Virus record (IMG/VR): IMGVR_UViG_3300009314_000071
Coordinates: 1-28,049 of that record
Length of the DNA: 28,049 nt
Strand: one strand, 5' to 3'
Origin: a virus
In this document: piece after piece, positions 14,386 to 22,015 of the stretch
Position numbering within the stretch: the first letter of the stretch is position 1
How the letters are laid out: each line of letters opens with the position of its first letter
The notes under the pieces: model-generated
Told to the model about the DNA's origin: nothing
The model's database searches: none
What the model saw: only the letters and a program-made list of their open reading frames with translations
Program-made: the position numbers and the translations under genes

Positions 14386-15162
14386 CTAATCTACTTTCAC
14401 TCTAGGATTTCTTTCGCCTCGTTTTGCCATGGCTATAGCTTCTTTGATGTCAGACTGGAGCCTTTCATCTCTTGTCATCTTTGCTCTTGCAGCTTCATCT
14501 GAAGCAATTACAGCACTTGGCGAAACAGAAGCGGTTTGCATATTGGCTTGTTTTTTCTTTTCAATAAGCTCCTCTTTCTCTTTCTGAATACCCTCCGCAG
14601 TATTACTTTTCACCGAACTTGTTATCTCGTCAAAGTAAAGATTGCGAACAGCTTCAGTAGCAGTTAATCTACCTTTGTTCTCTGGACGAGAGAGGTAATC
14701 AACTATCTCAGGAATTCTTTCATCGATGTTAATGCCGAATTTACTAGCAAAAACCTTAGCTTGGCTAAATTGTCTTTCACCACGTATCTCTTGTATGAAA
14801 GGTTCATATTCCTTTCGTACTTCGGGCTTAACATACTTATCAATCCACTCACGGGTCTGTTTTGCCTCGTCTGGTGTCATACCAGCATAAGGGTCATCCG
14901 CTTGCGGAGGTGGCTCTTTTTTTACAGTAGCCTCCTCATACAAACGCCTGTATTCTTCTGCTTGTCTTACGGCATCTTTCGCTTTTCGATTCAATTCCTG
15001 AAAGCGAGGGTGCTTATCAAGCCTGTCAGAAGGTTCACTTGGTGTTTCTTTAGCGACAGTACCAACGTCTGTCGGTTCCTTCTCGGTTGTTTGCGGTGGG
15101 GTCGGTTCCACTGCGGGCGTTTCCTTCACCTCTGTATTAGCGACCTGTTTTTCTTCGTCCAT
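14386..15162 (-). CDS. Capsid scaffolding protein
   Basis: 258 aa, acidic and Pro/Glu/Lys/Thr-rich at the N-terminus (VEPTPPQTTEKEPTDVG), then strongly helical and charged (LNRKAKDAVRQAEEYRRLYE), with a basic C-terminus (AMAKRGERNPRVKVD) that could bind the capsid subunit. This layout is standard for phage scaffolding proteins, and the gene lies directly before the major capsid gene. AGGAGATGA precedes the ATG. Confidence 0.8.
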   Translation of the reverse strand: MDEEKQVANTEVKETPAVEPTPPQTTEKEPTDVGTVAKETPSEPSDRLDKHPRFQELNRKAKDAVRQAEEYRRLYEEATVKKEPPPQADDPYAGMTPDEAKQTREWIDKYVKPEVRKEYEPFIQEIRGERQFSQAKVFASKFGINIDERIPEIVDYLSRPENKGRLTATEAVRNLYFDEITSSVKSNTAEGIQKEKEELIEKKKQANMQTASVSPSAVIASDEAARAKMTRDERLQSDIKEAIAMAKRGERNPRVKVD

Positions 15163-15229
15163 GATTCATCTCCTCATTTATCGTCTGTGTCGAGACGAGT
15201 CGCAAGATTAGCGTCATTGAGACGATTTA

Positions 15230-15334
15230 TTACGCTACCAAATTTCTAACTGCTGTTAATAAATCACTGACAAGTCCCGCACCTTTATCTAATATTGCAA
15301 GTGCAAGACTTTGTGCTAGTTGAACTATACCCAT
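15230..15334 (-). CDS. 34-aa amphipathic peptide
   Basis: The frame begins ATG GGT ATA at 15334, 3 bases after a perfect AGGAGGTGG. The peptide reads MGIVQLAQSLALAILDKGAG then LVSDLLTAVRNLVA. It is one long amphipathic helix with only a few charged residues, similar in character to small membrane-active peptides. Between this gene and the scaffold ATG is a 6-bp hairpin (15181-15198, TCGTCT with AGACGA). The strong ribosome site and even spacing argue that it is translated. Role unknown. Confidence 0.6.
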   Translation of the reverse strand: MGIVQLAQSLALAILDKGAGLVSDLLTAVRNLVA

Positions 15335-15346
15335 ATGCCACCTCCT

Positions 15347-15559
15347 TTAATTCATATGCATATTTGCTGGAACTTTGTTAGTTTGAGTCGCCGCAGAAGT
15401 AAATAAGAGTCCACCTATCTTGCCAAGAGATTCATTCTTCATATACCCTGTATAGAGTAATAAATGAAGAAGTGCCTGCAGAAGATGTAACTCTTTATCA
15501 GACGGCTTCTCACCATATACTTCTTCGGGTCTCTTGTTTACAACCGCTTTGATAGCCAT
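15347..15559 (-). CDS. Hypothetical protein, 70 aa
   Basis: MAIKAVVNKRPEEVYGEKPS, then a hydrophobic helix (LHLLQALLHLLLYTGYM) and a weakly polar C-terminus. Not recognised. It starts 2 bases after the stop of the 48-aa gene, so the two are probably coupled. Confidence 0.55.
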   Translation of the reverse strand: MAIKAVVNKRPEEVYGEKPSDKELHLLQALLHLLLYTGYMKNESLGKIGGLLFTSAATQTNKVPANMHMN

Positions 15560-15560
15560 G

Positions 15561-15707
15561 TTACGCCTTTATTTTGGTTCTCTTATACGGAACTTCGAAT
15601 TTCTTTGCTCCTTCTCTTATCGTAGATTTTGGCGTTCCTTTATTGCCCCACTTTTTCGACATACCCAGAAAACCCTTCTGGTCATTATGTGATTTCCATT
15701 TAGTCAT
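15561..15707 (-). CDS. Hypothetical basic protein, 48 aa
   Basis: A short Lys/Gly-rich protein (MTKWKSHNDQKGFLGMSKKW, then STIREGAKKFEVPYKRTK). The start has a perfect TAAGGAGGT site 4 bases upstream. No family is recognised; the basic charge would allow DNA or scaffold contact. Confidence 0.6.
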   Translation of the reverse strand: MTKWKSHNDQKGFLGMSKKWGNKGTPKSTIREGAKKFEVPYKRTKIKA

Positions 15708-15717
15708 AGTTACCTCC

Positions 15718-15903
15718 TTATCTTAATATTTTAGGATTACTTAAATCTAATCCTTTGCTTACTGCGGTCAGAGGGGAATTATGCCATTTAGAACTTCCAG
15801 CAACGCCCTTATTTATAGAAGCATAAAAAACTTCCTTCGCCCTCTTGCCGTATTTCTTCCGCATACTTCTCATTACTTTTTTACCAGTTTTCGTTAACGG
15901 CAT
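15718..15903 (-). CDS. Small conserved-type phage protein (VFYASINKG), 61 aa
   Basis: MPLTKTGKKVMRSMRKKYGK, then AKEVFYASINKGVAGSSKWH. A basic helical start followed by VFYASINKG is seen in a widespread family of tiny phage proteins encoded near portal and scaffold genes; the role is not established. GAGGTAG precedes the ATG. Confidence 0.7.
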   Translation of the reverse strand: MPLTKTGKKVMRSMRKKYGKRAKEVFYASINKGVAGSSKWHNSPLTAVSKGLDLSNPKILR

Positions 15904-15905
15904 TA

Positions 15906-16061
15906 CTACCTCACAATTATATTGCCACCGATAATGCCTATAATAGTTTTGCCTTTAACGGCGTCATTTATTTGTTTTGTTAATGGTTCGTTTACCTTAC
16001 CATCAATCAACGACAAAGCCTTATAGGCTACTTTTTTCTTTTCTACTGCTTTTTTTGGCAT
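15906..16061 (-). CDS. Hypothetical protein, 51 aa
   Basis: The ATG at 16061 is chosen because AAAGGAGGA lies 5 bases before it; the longer frame from 16088 would overlap the upstream gene. The sequence is a lysine-rich start (MPKKAVEKKKVAYKALSLID) and a compact hydrophobic end (KGKTIIGIIGGNIIVR). Not recognised. Confidence 0.55.
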   Translation of the reverse strand: MPKKAVEKKKVAYKALSLIDGKVNEPLTKQINDAVKGKTIIGIIGGNIIVR

Positions 16062-16072
16062 AAAATCCTCCT

Positions 16073-16258
16073 TTAATATTTTATACAATCTTCTACTTCT
16101 CCAATGTTTATATTCTTCAATTCCCTTAAAACCTGCAACATATATCTATACTTTCCTCTGAGTTGCCATCCTTCCATATCTATCCACAACTCATAGGGAA
16201 GATTATCTTGAACATTTTTCACTATTCTGCAATTTCCAAAAGTTATTTGTTCACTCAT
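16073..16258 (-). CDS. Hypothetical protein, 61 aa
   Basis: MSEQITFGNCRIVKNVQDNL, then YELWIDMEGWQLRGKYRYML; aromatic-rich, probably a small folded domain. The ATG overlaps the previous stop by one base (TAATG). Function unknown. Confidence 0.55.
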   Translation of the reverse strand: MSEQITFGNCRIVKNVQDNLPYELWIDMEGWQLRGKYRYMLQVLRELKNINIGEVEDCIKY

Positions 16259-16554
16259 TAGTTTATAATTACTTTTCCTTTTGCTTTGCAGTATGCTTTT
16301 AGTTGACTCTTAGATAAACACATTCCAGTCGCTAACCTCGTCCACTCTTTTTGCCAGAAAGAAACTCGAGGAGCATTTGACTCCTCTGCCACTTCTTTCT
16401 GTTTGTCCTTCTCTATTTTCCATTTATGTAAACGCTCAAGCCGAGCGGCTCTATCTTCTTCGGTTTCAATCCCACCTATGAAGAAAGCCGTAGCGTGTCG
16501 CTTGTCGTCTTTTGTCTTATAGCATGCGTGAGTAAATTGGTTTTTTCTTGACAT
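16258..16554 (-). CDS. Hypothetical charged protein, 98 aa
   Basis: MSRKNQFTHACYKTKDDKRH, then a charged helix (EEDRAARLERLHKWKIEKDK) and a basic end. GAGAGGA lies before the ATG. Its first 7 bases overlap the -35 box of the antisense HNH promoter, so the two transcripts would collide. It would follow the portal gene directly if the HNH gene were absent. Not recognised. Confidence 0.55.
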   Translation of the reverse strand: MSRKNQFTHACYKTKDDKRHATAFFIGGIETEEDRAARLERLHKWKIEKDKQKEVAEESNAPRVSFWQKEWTRLATGMCLSKSQLKAYCKAKGKVIIN

Positions 16555-16576
16555 TTATCCTCTCAAGTATTAGAAT
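16548..16576 (+). promoter_or_regulatory. Sigma70 promoter for the second antisense HNH gene
   Basis: TTGACA at 16548-16553, a 17-base spacer, TAGAAT at 16571-16576, then AGGAGGT and ATG at 16599. The architecture matches the promoter at 9564. Confidence 0.85.
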
Positions 16577-16598
16577 AACAGGTAATAGGAGGTGCTTT

Positions 16599-17120
16599 AT
16601 GCCACAAGTTGAATGTATCTGCAAGCATTGTCAAAAAGTTTATCATGTATATCCTTATCGCCTTAAAGACGGAACGAGTTTTTGTAGCCAAAAGTGTGTA
16701 TGGCAATATCATGGAAATAGATTTCGTTCTCAATATAGAGGCGAAGGAAATCCTATGTGGAAAGACGGAAGCAGTAAAGAATACTATGTTAGAGAATCTA
16801 TCAGAATTCATGGTTACAATTGTCAGAGATGTGGAACAGATAAAGTCGTAGAAACTCACCATGAAGATGGAAATCCTAAAAATAATCCTTCTGACGGGTC
16901 TAATTGGAAAAGATTGTGTAATCTTTGCCATCAAACTACCGATGGTCGCATTAAAGCCCGAACTAAACAACGAAAAACATTCATTTGCTTTGCTTGCAAA
17001 AAACCTTTTCAAAGAAAGTTTGTCTATATGGAACAAGACACAAAATATTGTTCTCGGCGTTGTGCTAATCTTTCGAGAATACGAAATAGCCATGGTCAAT
17101 TAACCTCCAGCCGTTCCTAA
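16599..17120 (+). CDS. HNH homing endonuclease, antisense (copy 4)
   Basis: 173 aa from the ATG after TAGGAGGT; the upstream in-frame ATG lies within the promoter. Zinc module CKHCQKVYHVYPYRLK with FCSQKC (residues about 8-33), linker NPMWKDGSS, HNH core CQRC, VETHHEDGNPKNN and CNLCH (about 75-110), then a second zinc finger CFACKKPF with YCSRRC near the C-terminus. The N-terminal module resembles that of copy 3 (CKGC, YPSRLK, YCSRKC). It sits between portal and the 98-aa gene and overlaps the portal stop tail-to-tail by 21 bases. Confidence 0.9.
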   Translation: MPQVECICKHCQKVYHVYPYRLKDGTSFCSQKCVWQYHGNRFRSQYRGEGNPMWKDGSSKEYYVRESIRIHGYNCQRCGTDKVVETHHEDGNPKNNPSDGSNWKRLCNLCHQTTDGRIKARTKQRKTFICFACKKPFQRKFVYMEQDTKYCSRRCANLSRIRNSHGQLTSSRS

Positions 17121-19022
17121 GACACCTGCTACCATTTCTCCTTGTGTCTCAGCTTCGCCCTGTGGGGGACCCCCCATACCTTGAGGAGCTGTAGCTAATG
17201 CCTCAGGTCCACCTTGTTGCATAATCATTTGTTGTTGTAACTCTTGTTTTTCTTGAGGCGACATGGGAACCACCATATGCTCGGCTTCTCTAAACTGGTC
17301 CATTGTTCTAAGGAACTCCTTTATAGCAATAGTCCCATCTACCTTCATACCCTCACGAGCAAGTTTTTGTTCCACAAGCGGTGAAAACAAGAAATTGGTT
17401 GTTAGGAGAATTTGCTGGCGTTTCAGCTCCAAATTTGGTTGTTGACCTGATATGATGTCAATATCAATATCGTATTCTCCAACAAGAACATCTTTTACAG
17501 AATTTAACTTTAGCCATCTTTCTGTTACTGCTTCGCCTGTTAATGGGTCAACTTCTTTAATTCCTGTGATTTTGGTTATTAAGGTGAAATCCGCCGCCTG
17601 CATTACTATCTGCTTAAATATCCTCATATCCTCTTTAAGGAATCTTCTTACTCTTTCCCGACGGGCAACTATCCGTGAGAACGAACCCCTTTGACCGATA
17701 TTAGCTTCTGTTGCTGTCTTGGCGTCAGTTCTTCCTGTAAGTTCAGCTTCAGTAACTCCCGATACTAATCTCATTTCGTTTTTAAGAGTTTGTAAAACGG
17801 TCATCTTATCTCTTAAATCAAGTGTGAAGTTAAGAACCTGAACTGCGGAATTAGGCGTGGTTTGTCCTGTTAACTTTATAATACTTCCTATATCACCTTT
17901 CGTTATGGCATTTAAGATTTCTTTCTCATCTTTGGCATTATCAAGATTAAGTCCTATCTTTGGGAGGAACTTATAGATAGCTTCTAATATCCGTGATTGG
18001 ATATAGTTGATTTCGTCCTGCAAAGGAAGAAGTGCTTCTAAATCACTCGGTGCATAGAATTGGTCACAGGTATCATTTAGTGTAAGGAATTTTGTCAGAA
18101 ACCCCTCTACCTCAAAGGGATATTTGATGTATCTTAAAGGCTTATTATAGTCTTTAGCAAGGGTAAGGATATGAAGTCCATCTTTTTGAGCTATCTGGAT
18201 TTGATAGAGATGGCACATATTCTGTTTGTAGTCGTCCCACTTAATCTTATCTTTACTCGTCCCTATCGCACCTGTAGGATAAAGGTCTTTCGTATTCTCA
18301 AACTCTTTATTTGCTTTTACTTCGTGGTAGGGGACTTCGTATTCTAAACAAATCCATTTACCGTCATAAGGAAAAGCTGATTTTGCTCGTGGGTCCACTA
18401 AAGTCATCAAAGGTGAATGGCGGAGATTTGACGGAAATTCTTTCGTAATCCATTCTTTACGCCTTACTATCTCACGCTCTACTTCTTCTTCTACGGTTTT
18501 CCAACCCCTTCCACGACCTTTTCCTTTTCTCTTTTTTACCTTCTCCTTCTTGGTTTCCTTCCAGCTCATTTCGTCAAATTCGGAATTATAACCATTGGTC
18601 TTTACGCCAAGACCTGTTACATAGGCATCAAATAAACACTGCTGATTATGCCACTCCATTTTTAACTCATCTTGGAAGTAAGTAAAGACGGATTTTGCTA
18701 TTTCCTTCTGATAAGGTATTTCACTCTGGCGTTTTTCTTTTATGATAAAATCAGGATTCTGATGGATAATAGCTGAGAGAAAACTATTTACTATCGGTTT
18801 AATCTGGTTATCTACTATCGGGGTTTCTAATCCCTCGTTAAGTATATCTTGGTCGCCAAGATAGTAATTAAGACAATCTATAGCTTTCCCAGAATTACCA
18901 TCATCGTAATAAAATTTCTTTCTTCTAAACTCCCGTGCTAGTCTTATTTCCCCCTGCCAGTAATTTAATTCATCGGAAGTTATAGAAAGTTTGTCAAAAG
19001 TCCATCTGGTTTCTTGTGCCAT
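17100..19022 (-). CDS. Portal protein
   Basis: 640 aa, directly after the large terminase with one base between. The body reads LPLQDEINYIQSRILEAIYK, then EAELTGRTDAKTATEANIGQ, RGSFSRIVARRERVRRFLKE and MRIFKQIVMQAADF, the stem and crown helices typical of podovirus portal proteins. The Gln/Gly/Pro-rich C-terminus (QELQQQMIMQQGGPEAL) resembles the barrel extension. A cluster of basic residues (KKRKGKGRGRGWK, near residue 165) is unusual. The portal forms the 12-subunit ring at the head vertex for DNA entry and exit. Confidence 0.9.
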   Translation of the reverse strand: MAQETRWTFDKLSITSDELNYWQGEIRLAREFRRKKFYYDDGNSGKAIDCLNYYLGDQDILNEGLETPIVDNQIKPIVNSFLSAIIHQNPDFIIKEKRQSEIPYQKEIAKSVFTYFQDELKMEWHNQQCLFDAYVTGLGVKTNGYNSEFDEMSWKETKKEKVKKRKGKGRGRGWKTVEEEVEREIVRRKEWITKEFPSNLRHSPLMTLVDPRAKSAFPYDGKWICLEYEVPYHEVKANKEFENTKDLYPTGAIGTSKDKIKWDDYKQNMCHLYQIQIAQKDGLHILTLAKDYNKPLRYIKYPFEVEGFLTKFLTLNDTCDQFYAPSDLEALLPLQDEINYIQSRILEAIYKFLPKIGLNLDNAKDEKEILNAITKGDIGSIIKLTGQTTPNSAVQVLNFTLDLRDKMTVLQTLKNEMRLVSGVTEAELTGRTDAKTATEANIGQRGSFSRIVARRERVRRFLKEDMRIFKQIVMQAADFTLITKITGIKEVDPLTGEAVTERWLKLNSVKDVLVGEYDIDIDIISGQQPNLELKRQQILLTTNFLFSPLVEQKLAREGMKVDGTIAIKEFLRTMDQFREAEHMVVPMSPQEKQELQQQMIMQQGGPEALATAPQGMGGPPQGEAETQGEMVAGVLGTAGG

Positions 19023-19023
19023 G

Positions 19024-20592
19024 TTATACTCCTACTGCTATATTTTTGATTTTTATTACAGGTTTCTGTTTTTTAAGAAATTTATCTCTTTGCTTCTCTG
19101 GGGTAGGAGCGTGCCACTTGAAATCTTTGATTACTTTAGGCTTATCCCCGAAAGCAAGACGTTCCTCAAACATCTGAGATTGACAATCCAAACAATCATC
19201 GTGGACCGTATGAGGAAACTGCAAAAGTTCAGTAATGAGGTCCTGAACGAAATCATATGTTTTACCGTCATAAAGGGATTTGTAGGAGAGTTTTCTGGGG
19301 AAGCGAATCATTCCTGCATGGTAGGGACCGACAAGCCTCTGCTCGATTCTATCTTCCTTTGAGGCATTTGTAGATTTAGTTTCCTCGATTAGGAAGCTGT
19401 TTTGTTCTTCCCTCTGGCGTTTACGGATATTCTCTAAATCCCCATGTCTACCGCCCAAGACCTCATACTTTACCCGTTTAAGATTCTTTGCCCTTTTAAC
19501 AACTTCAAACAATTTATCGATTCTTTGGAAAACTGTGAATTTATCTCTTACGCCTTCAAGTAAGTAGTGATAACCCTCATGGTCTATTCCCCATCTTTCA
19601 ATTACAGTAAAATCGGATTTCTTCTTTCTTGTAGAAGCGGGGTCTACACAGATGTATTCTACTAATCCCTCGGGGAGAGTATCATAGTATTCCACCCATT
19701 CGGACTTGAATTTCGCATCTTGAGGATTCACAGGATTTAACATATACTGGGCATGATACTGCCAAGGACCTACAGATGGGTCATTAAGGATACTTTCCAA
19801 ACCTTCTTCTGTAAATCTTTCATGAAAAACAATTTTATCATTAATCTTCGCAGGAATTATGGATTTTTCAAAATCTGGATTTTTAAGCAAATCTTGGTAT
19901 AAGTCGTTAAAATGATATGTAGTCCCGCTTATATCTTCATCTGGCTCTGTGGGAATGTCAAAGAGTTGCCTGAGTGACGAATAATACTCTTTTGAGGCTT
20001 TTATCTGTTCTTCATTAGAAACAGAGTCTTTAGTGACCAAATCATCAATCTTCATTTTATCAAAATGGAGACCTGTAAGATTAGTTCCTATGCCAGCACA
20101 CATCATTGTGGGTTCTTTCTGGACTTTTGTTCTATTTATTACAGTGAAGTTCTCTGTAGTCCCCCATTCGACTTTTCCGTCTTTATTCTCTTTTGGGCAG
20201 AATTCTCTAAAAAAGTACCTAAAGTCCTCATTTGAGGTAAATATCTCCCGAATCTTCTTTAGCATTGTCTTTGCTATTGAAATGGTATTAGAAACAATAA
20301 GTATGCGTATATTGGGGTTATTAACGATTAACCACACAGAGTGAGCCTCAGTTATGAGAGAGGTCTTAAAATGCCCTCTAGCCCACAGCCAGAGGCGTCT
20401 TTTGCCCATTCCTGAAAGGGTCTTAACCTCTTTTTGATGGAATTCTCCTACTTGTCTATATCCTAATAAATAAACAAAAGCAGGAAAGTTTCGTTTAAAG
20501 AAATATTGGAAGAAAAGCCTTTTGGCTTCATTTGATTGGAGGAGGGAGAAGTCTTCTGATTCTTGGGGGTTAAACAGTTTGGTTATATCCAA
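19024..20592 (-). CDS. terL: Terminase large subunit
   Basis: 522 aa. ATPase: Walker A ARGHFKTS (residues 71-78), Walker B KMKIDDLV (179-186). Nuclease: acidic residues in CVDPAS (D317), KKSDFTV (D327) and HTVHDDCLDC (D465/D466), fitting the RNase H-like terminase nuclease. The enzyme cuts concatemers and pumps DNA through the portal. The start is TTG at 20592, preceded by AAAGGA 10 bases away; no in-frame ATG lies closer. Unusually, the small subunit gene is 745 bases away. Confidence 0.95.
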   Translation of the reverse strand: MDITKLFNPQESEDFSLLQSNEAKRLFFQYFFKRNFPAFVYLLGYRQVGEFHQKEVKTLSGMGKRRLWLWARGHFKTSLITEAHSVWLIVNNPNIRILIVSNTISIAKTMLKKIREIFTSNEDFRYFFREFCPKENKDGKVEWGTTENFTVINRTKVQKEPTMMCAGIGTNLTGLHFDKMKIDDLVTKDSVSNEEQIKASKEYYSSLRQLFDIPTEPDEDISGTTYHFNDLYQDLLKNPDFEKSIIPAKINDKIVFHERFTEEGLESILNDPSVGPWQYHAQYMLNPVNPQDAKFKSEWVEYYDTLPEGLVEYICVDPASTRKKKSDFTVIERWGIDHEGYHYLLEGVRDKFTVFQRIDKLFEVVKRAKNLKRVKYEVLGGRHGDLENIRKRQREEQNSFLIEETKSTNASKEDRIEQRLVGPYHAGMIRFPRKLSYKSLYDGKTYDFVQDLITELLQFPHTVHDDCLDCQSQMFEERLAFGDKPKVIKDFKWHAPTPEKQRDKFLKKQKPVIKIKNIAVGV

Positions 20593-21022
20593 ATTGCTAT
20601 ATTCCTTTTATGCAATTTATATCCAAATAAACCTCAAGGTGTCCCCTATATCTGCCTTTTTAGGGGGCGGATTGGGTGAAAAGGTAACCCCGTGTCGGCG
20701 TGTACGACACATTACCTAAGGCAGCCCAATTTCTAAGAACTTTCTAAAAGGCTTTATTACGCTCTTAAAGAGCGTTCAGCGTATCTGGGCAAGTATTACA
20801 TTGGTCTCTTATATCTTACTATCCCAGACTCAGAAACTTATATCTAAGAGAAGAAGCGATATAAGAAGAAAGAACCTTGCCTTTATCGGGTGTATGTTGT
20901 CGTACATACCAAACGCTGGGCAGGGTGTGCGTACACCCATCTGACTTGCCCTTTCAAACCCGTTTATTCTGCTCATTACAGACGCACGCCGCAATGCGGG
21001 GTTTTTCTTTTCTTTTTACTAT
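20593..21022. other. Structured noncoding region between terminase genes
   Basis: No convincing gene in 430 bases. There is a dense series of inverted repeats: 20682-20717 (AGGTAA/TTACCT outside GTGTCG/CGACAC), 20759-20775 (8-bp arms ACGCTCTT/AAGAGCGT), 20805-20851 (TCTCTT/AAGAGA), 20892-20909 (GTATGT/ACATAC), and 20918-20951 (GGGCA/TGCCC enclosing GGGTGT/ACACCC). CTTATATCT occurs twice and GATATAAG once. It may be a structured RNA, part of an origin, or a packaging/cleavage site. No tRNA could be fitted. Confidence 0.6.
20989..21006 (+). terminator. Weak rho-independent terminator-like site
   Basis: CCGC-AAT-GCGG followed by GG and TTTTTC. The stem is only 4 bp, so the call is weak. It would end a rightward transcript from the structured region. 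Confidence 0.3.
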
Positions 21023-21220
21023 TCATACTGCTTCCTCAATGTGCTTCGCTTTGTCGTTACTAAAGCTACGCTTTTCGTTAAAAGCGGCAAAAGTTCTTAT
21101 CCAAGTTTTATTTAGGGACGGAACTGAGTTAAACGTCCGTTCTTTCCAAATACTTTTTAAATGTTCTACGCACTCTGAATCCATTAAGTCGCCGAAATAT
21201 AAAACTGACTTTTTATTCAA
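21023..21220 (-). CDS. Hypothetical protein, 65 aa
   Basis: Starts at TTG 21220 with AAGGA 7-8 bases upstream. Charged and aromatic composition (YFGDLMDSECVEHLKSIWKE, then NKTWIRTFAAFNEKRSF) is plausible for a soluble protein. The overlapping plus-strand frame is Cys/Phe-rich and looks like a shadow. Not recognised. Confidence 0.45.
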   Translation of the reverse strand: MNKKSVLYFGDLMDSECVEHLKSIWKERTFNSVPSLNKTWIRTFAAFNEKRSFSNDKAKHIEEAV

Positions 21221-21308
21221 CTAAATTCCTTAAATTCTGTGGAGCTGGGTGAGGGGGAGGGACTCCTTATTATTATATAACTAACCATTCGGCTGGGGTG
21301 CCTCTCTC

Positions 21309-21328
21309 TTATCCACAAGTTATCCACA
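21309..21328 (+). promoter_or_regulatory. Two tandem DnaA boxes
   Basis: Two perfect copies of TTATCCACA, at 21309-21317 and 21320-21328, are in direct orientation and one helical turn apart. An AT-rich stretch (TTATTATTATATAAC) lies 30-45 bases to the left. They sit just outside the small terminase stop. This arrangement suggests binding by host DnaA. Confidence 0.65.
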
Positions 21329-21337
21329 ATATTATAC

Positions 21338-21727
21338 TCACTCACTCTTATCCCTTAGTCCATAACGGCTTAATATTGACCTTTCCTGGGCCTGTATGAG
21401 GGTAATGTGCATATCAGGCCTATCAGACTTGAGATTGCCTGTTATTTCAGCTTTCAGGCGAATACAGTCTCTTACTATCTTCTCATCCTGTGTTCTATGC
21501 TGAAGTGCTACTGTTTCACGGACAAGACTGTCTCTTGTTATATTATACCTCGCAGCATTCTCTCTCTCTAACTCCCTAATCAAAGCACCCACTTCAACAT
21601 GCTTCAACATACGTTGTCCTATTGAATAAGCAGTCTTTTCACTATATCCTGCCTTTCTAGCAGCTTCTGAGGCATTATGGCTCAATATATACTCTTTGGC
21701 GAATATTCTATTCTTTTTGGTTAACAC
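21338..21727 (-). CDS. terS: Terminase small subunit
   Basis: 129 aa starting at GTG. The N-terminal helix-turn-helix pattern (FAKEYILSHNASEAARKAGY, then SEKTAYSIGQRMLKH) matches Terminase_2-type small subunits, followed by an oligomerisation helix (LVRETVALQHRTQDEKIVRD). It recognises the packaging site and loads TerL. The AAAGGA site is about 10 bases upstream. Its separation from terL leaves room for the structured region and DnaA boxes. Confidence 0.85.
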   Translation of the reverse strand: MLTKKNRIFAKEYILSHNASEAARKAGYSEKTAYSIGQRMLKHVEVGALIRELERENAARYNITRDSLVRETVALQHRTQDEKIVRDCIRLKAEITGNLKSDRPDMHITLIQAQERSILSRYGLRDKSE

Positions 21728-21817
21728 TCTCTATTTTCCTTTATTATAAATCCTCTATGGGATTTTATTGCCTATCCTATACCTTGCTATACCTTCTATC
21801 ATGTATAAACCTCTATA

Positions 21818-22015
21818 CTATGTCCATCGGCTAAACCCGCTTGAGAGTTTATAACCTATTGGCATACGCATTTCATCTACTGCGTCAAATATCCTTGGGC
21901 TTTCCATTCCCTTTTGCCAGTTCTTGCCGTATCTATCACATAGAAAACAAAAACCCTCGTAATCATGAGGGCATTTAGTCTTCTTCGGCTTTATAACTCT
22001 TTTTACTTCTTGCAT
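21818..22015 (-). CDS. Hypothetical zinc-binding-type protein, 65 aa
   Basis: Basic N-terminus (MQEVKRVIKPKKTK), then CPHDYEGFCFLCDRYGKNW, a probable zinc knuckle, and a polar C-terminus. It overlaps the end of the upstream gene by 41 bases. The 90 bases between it and terS hold no gene. Function unknown. Confidence 0.5.
   Translation of the reverse strand: MQEVKRVIKPKKTKCPHDYEGFCFLCDRYGKNWQKGMESPRIFDAVDEMRMPIGYKLSSGFSRWT

Noticed and set aside
16563-17099. Minus-strand frame of 178 codons opposite the second antisense HNH gene
   Set aside because: Shadow frame: no motif or ribosome site, and composition is skewed to Ile/Phe/Ser/Thr. The plus frame has CxxC and HH motifs.
20640-21000. tRNA or tmRNA in the terminase gap
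   Set aside because: No TTCGA-type T-loop with matching stems and no CCA-ready acceptor stem could be fitted, despite many hairpins.
20877-21224. Plus-strand frame of 115 codons in the terminase gap
   Set aside because: Cys/Phe/Ser-rich, overlaps several hairpins, and has no ribosome site.
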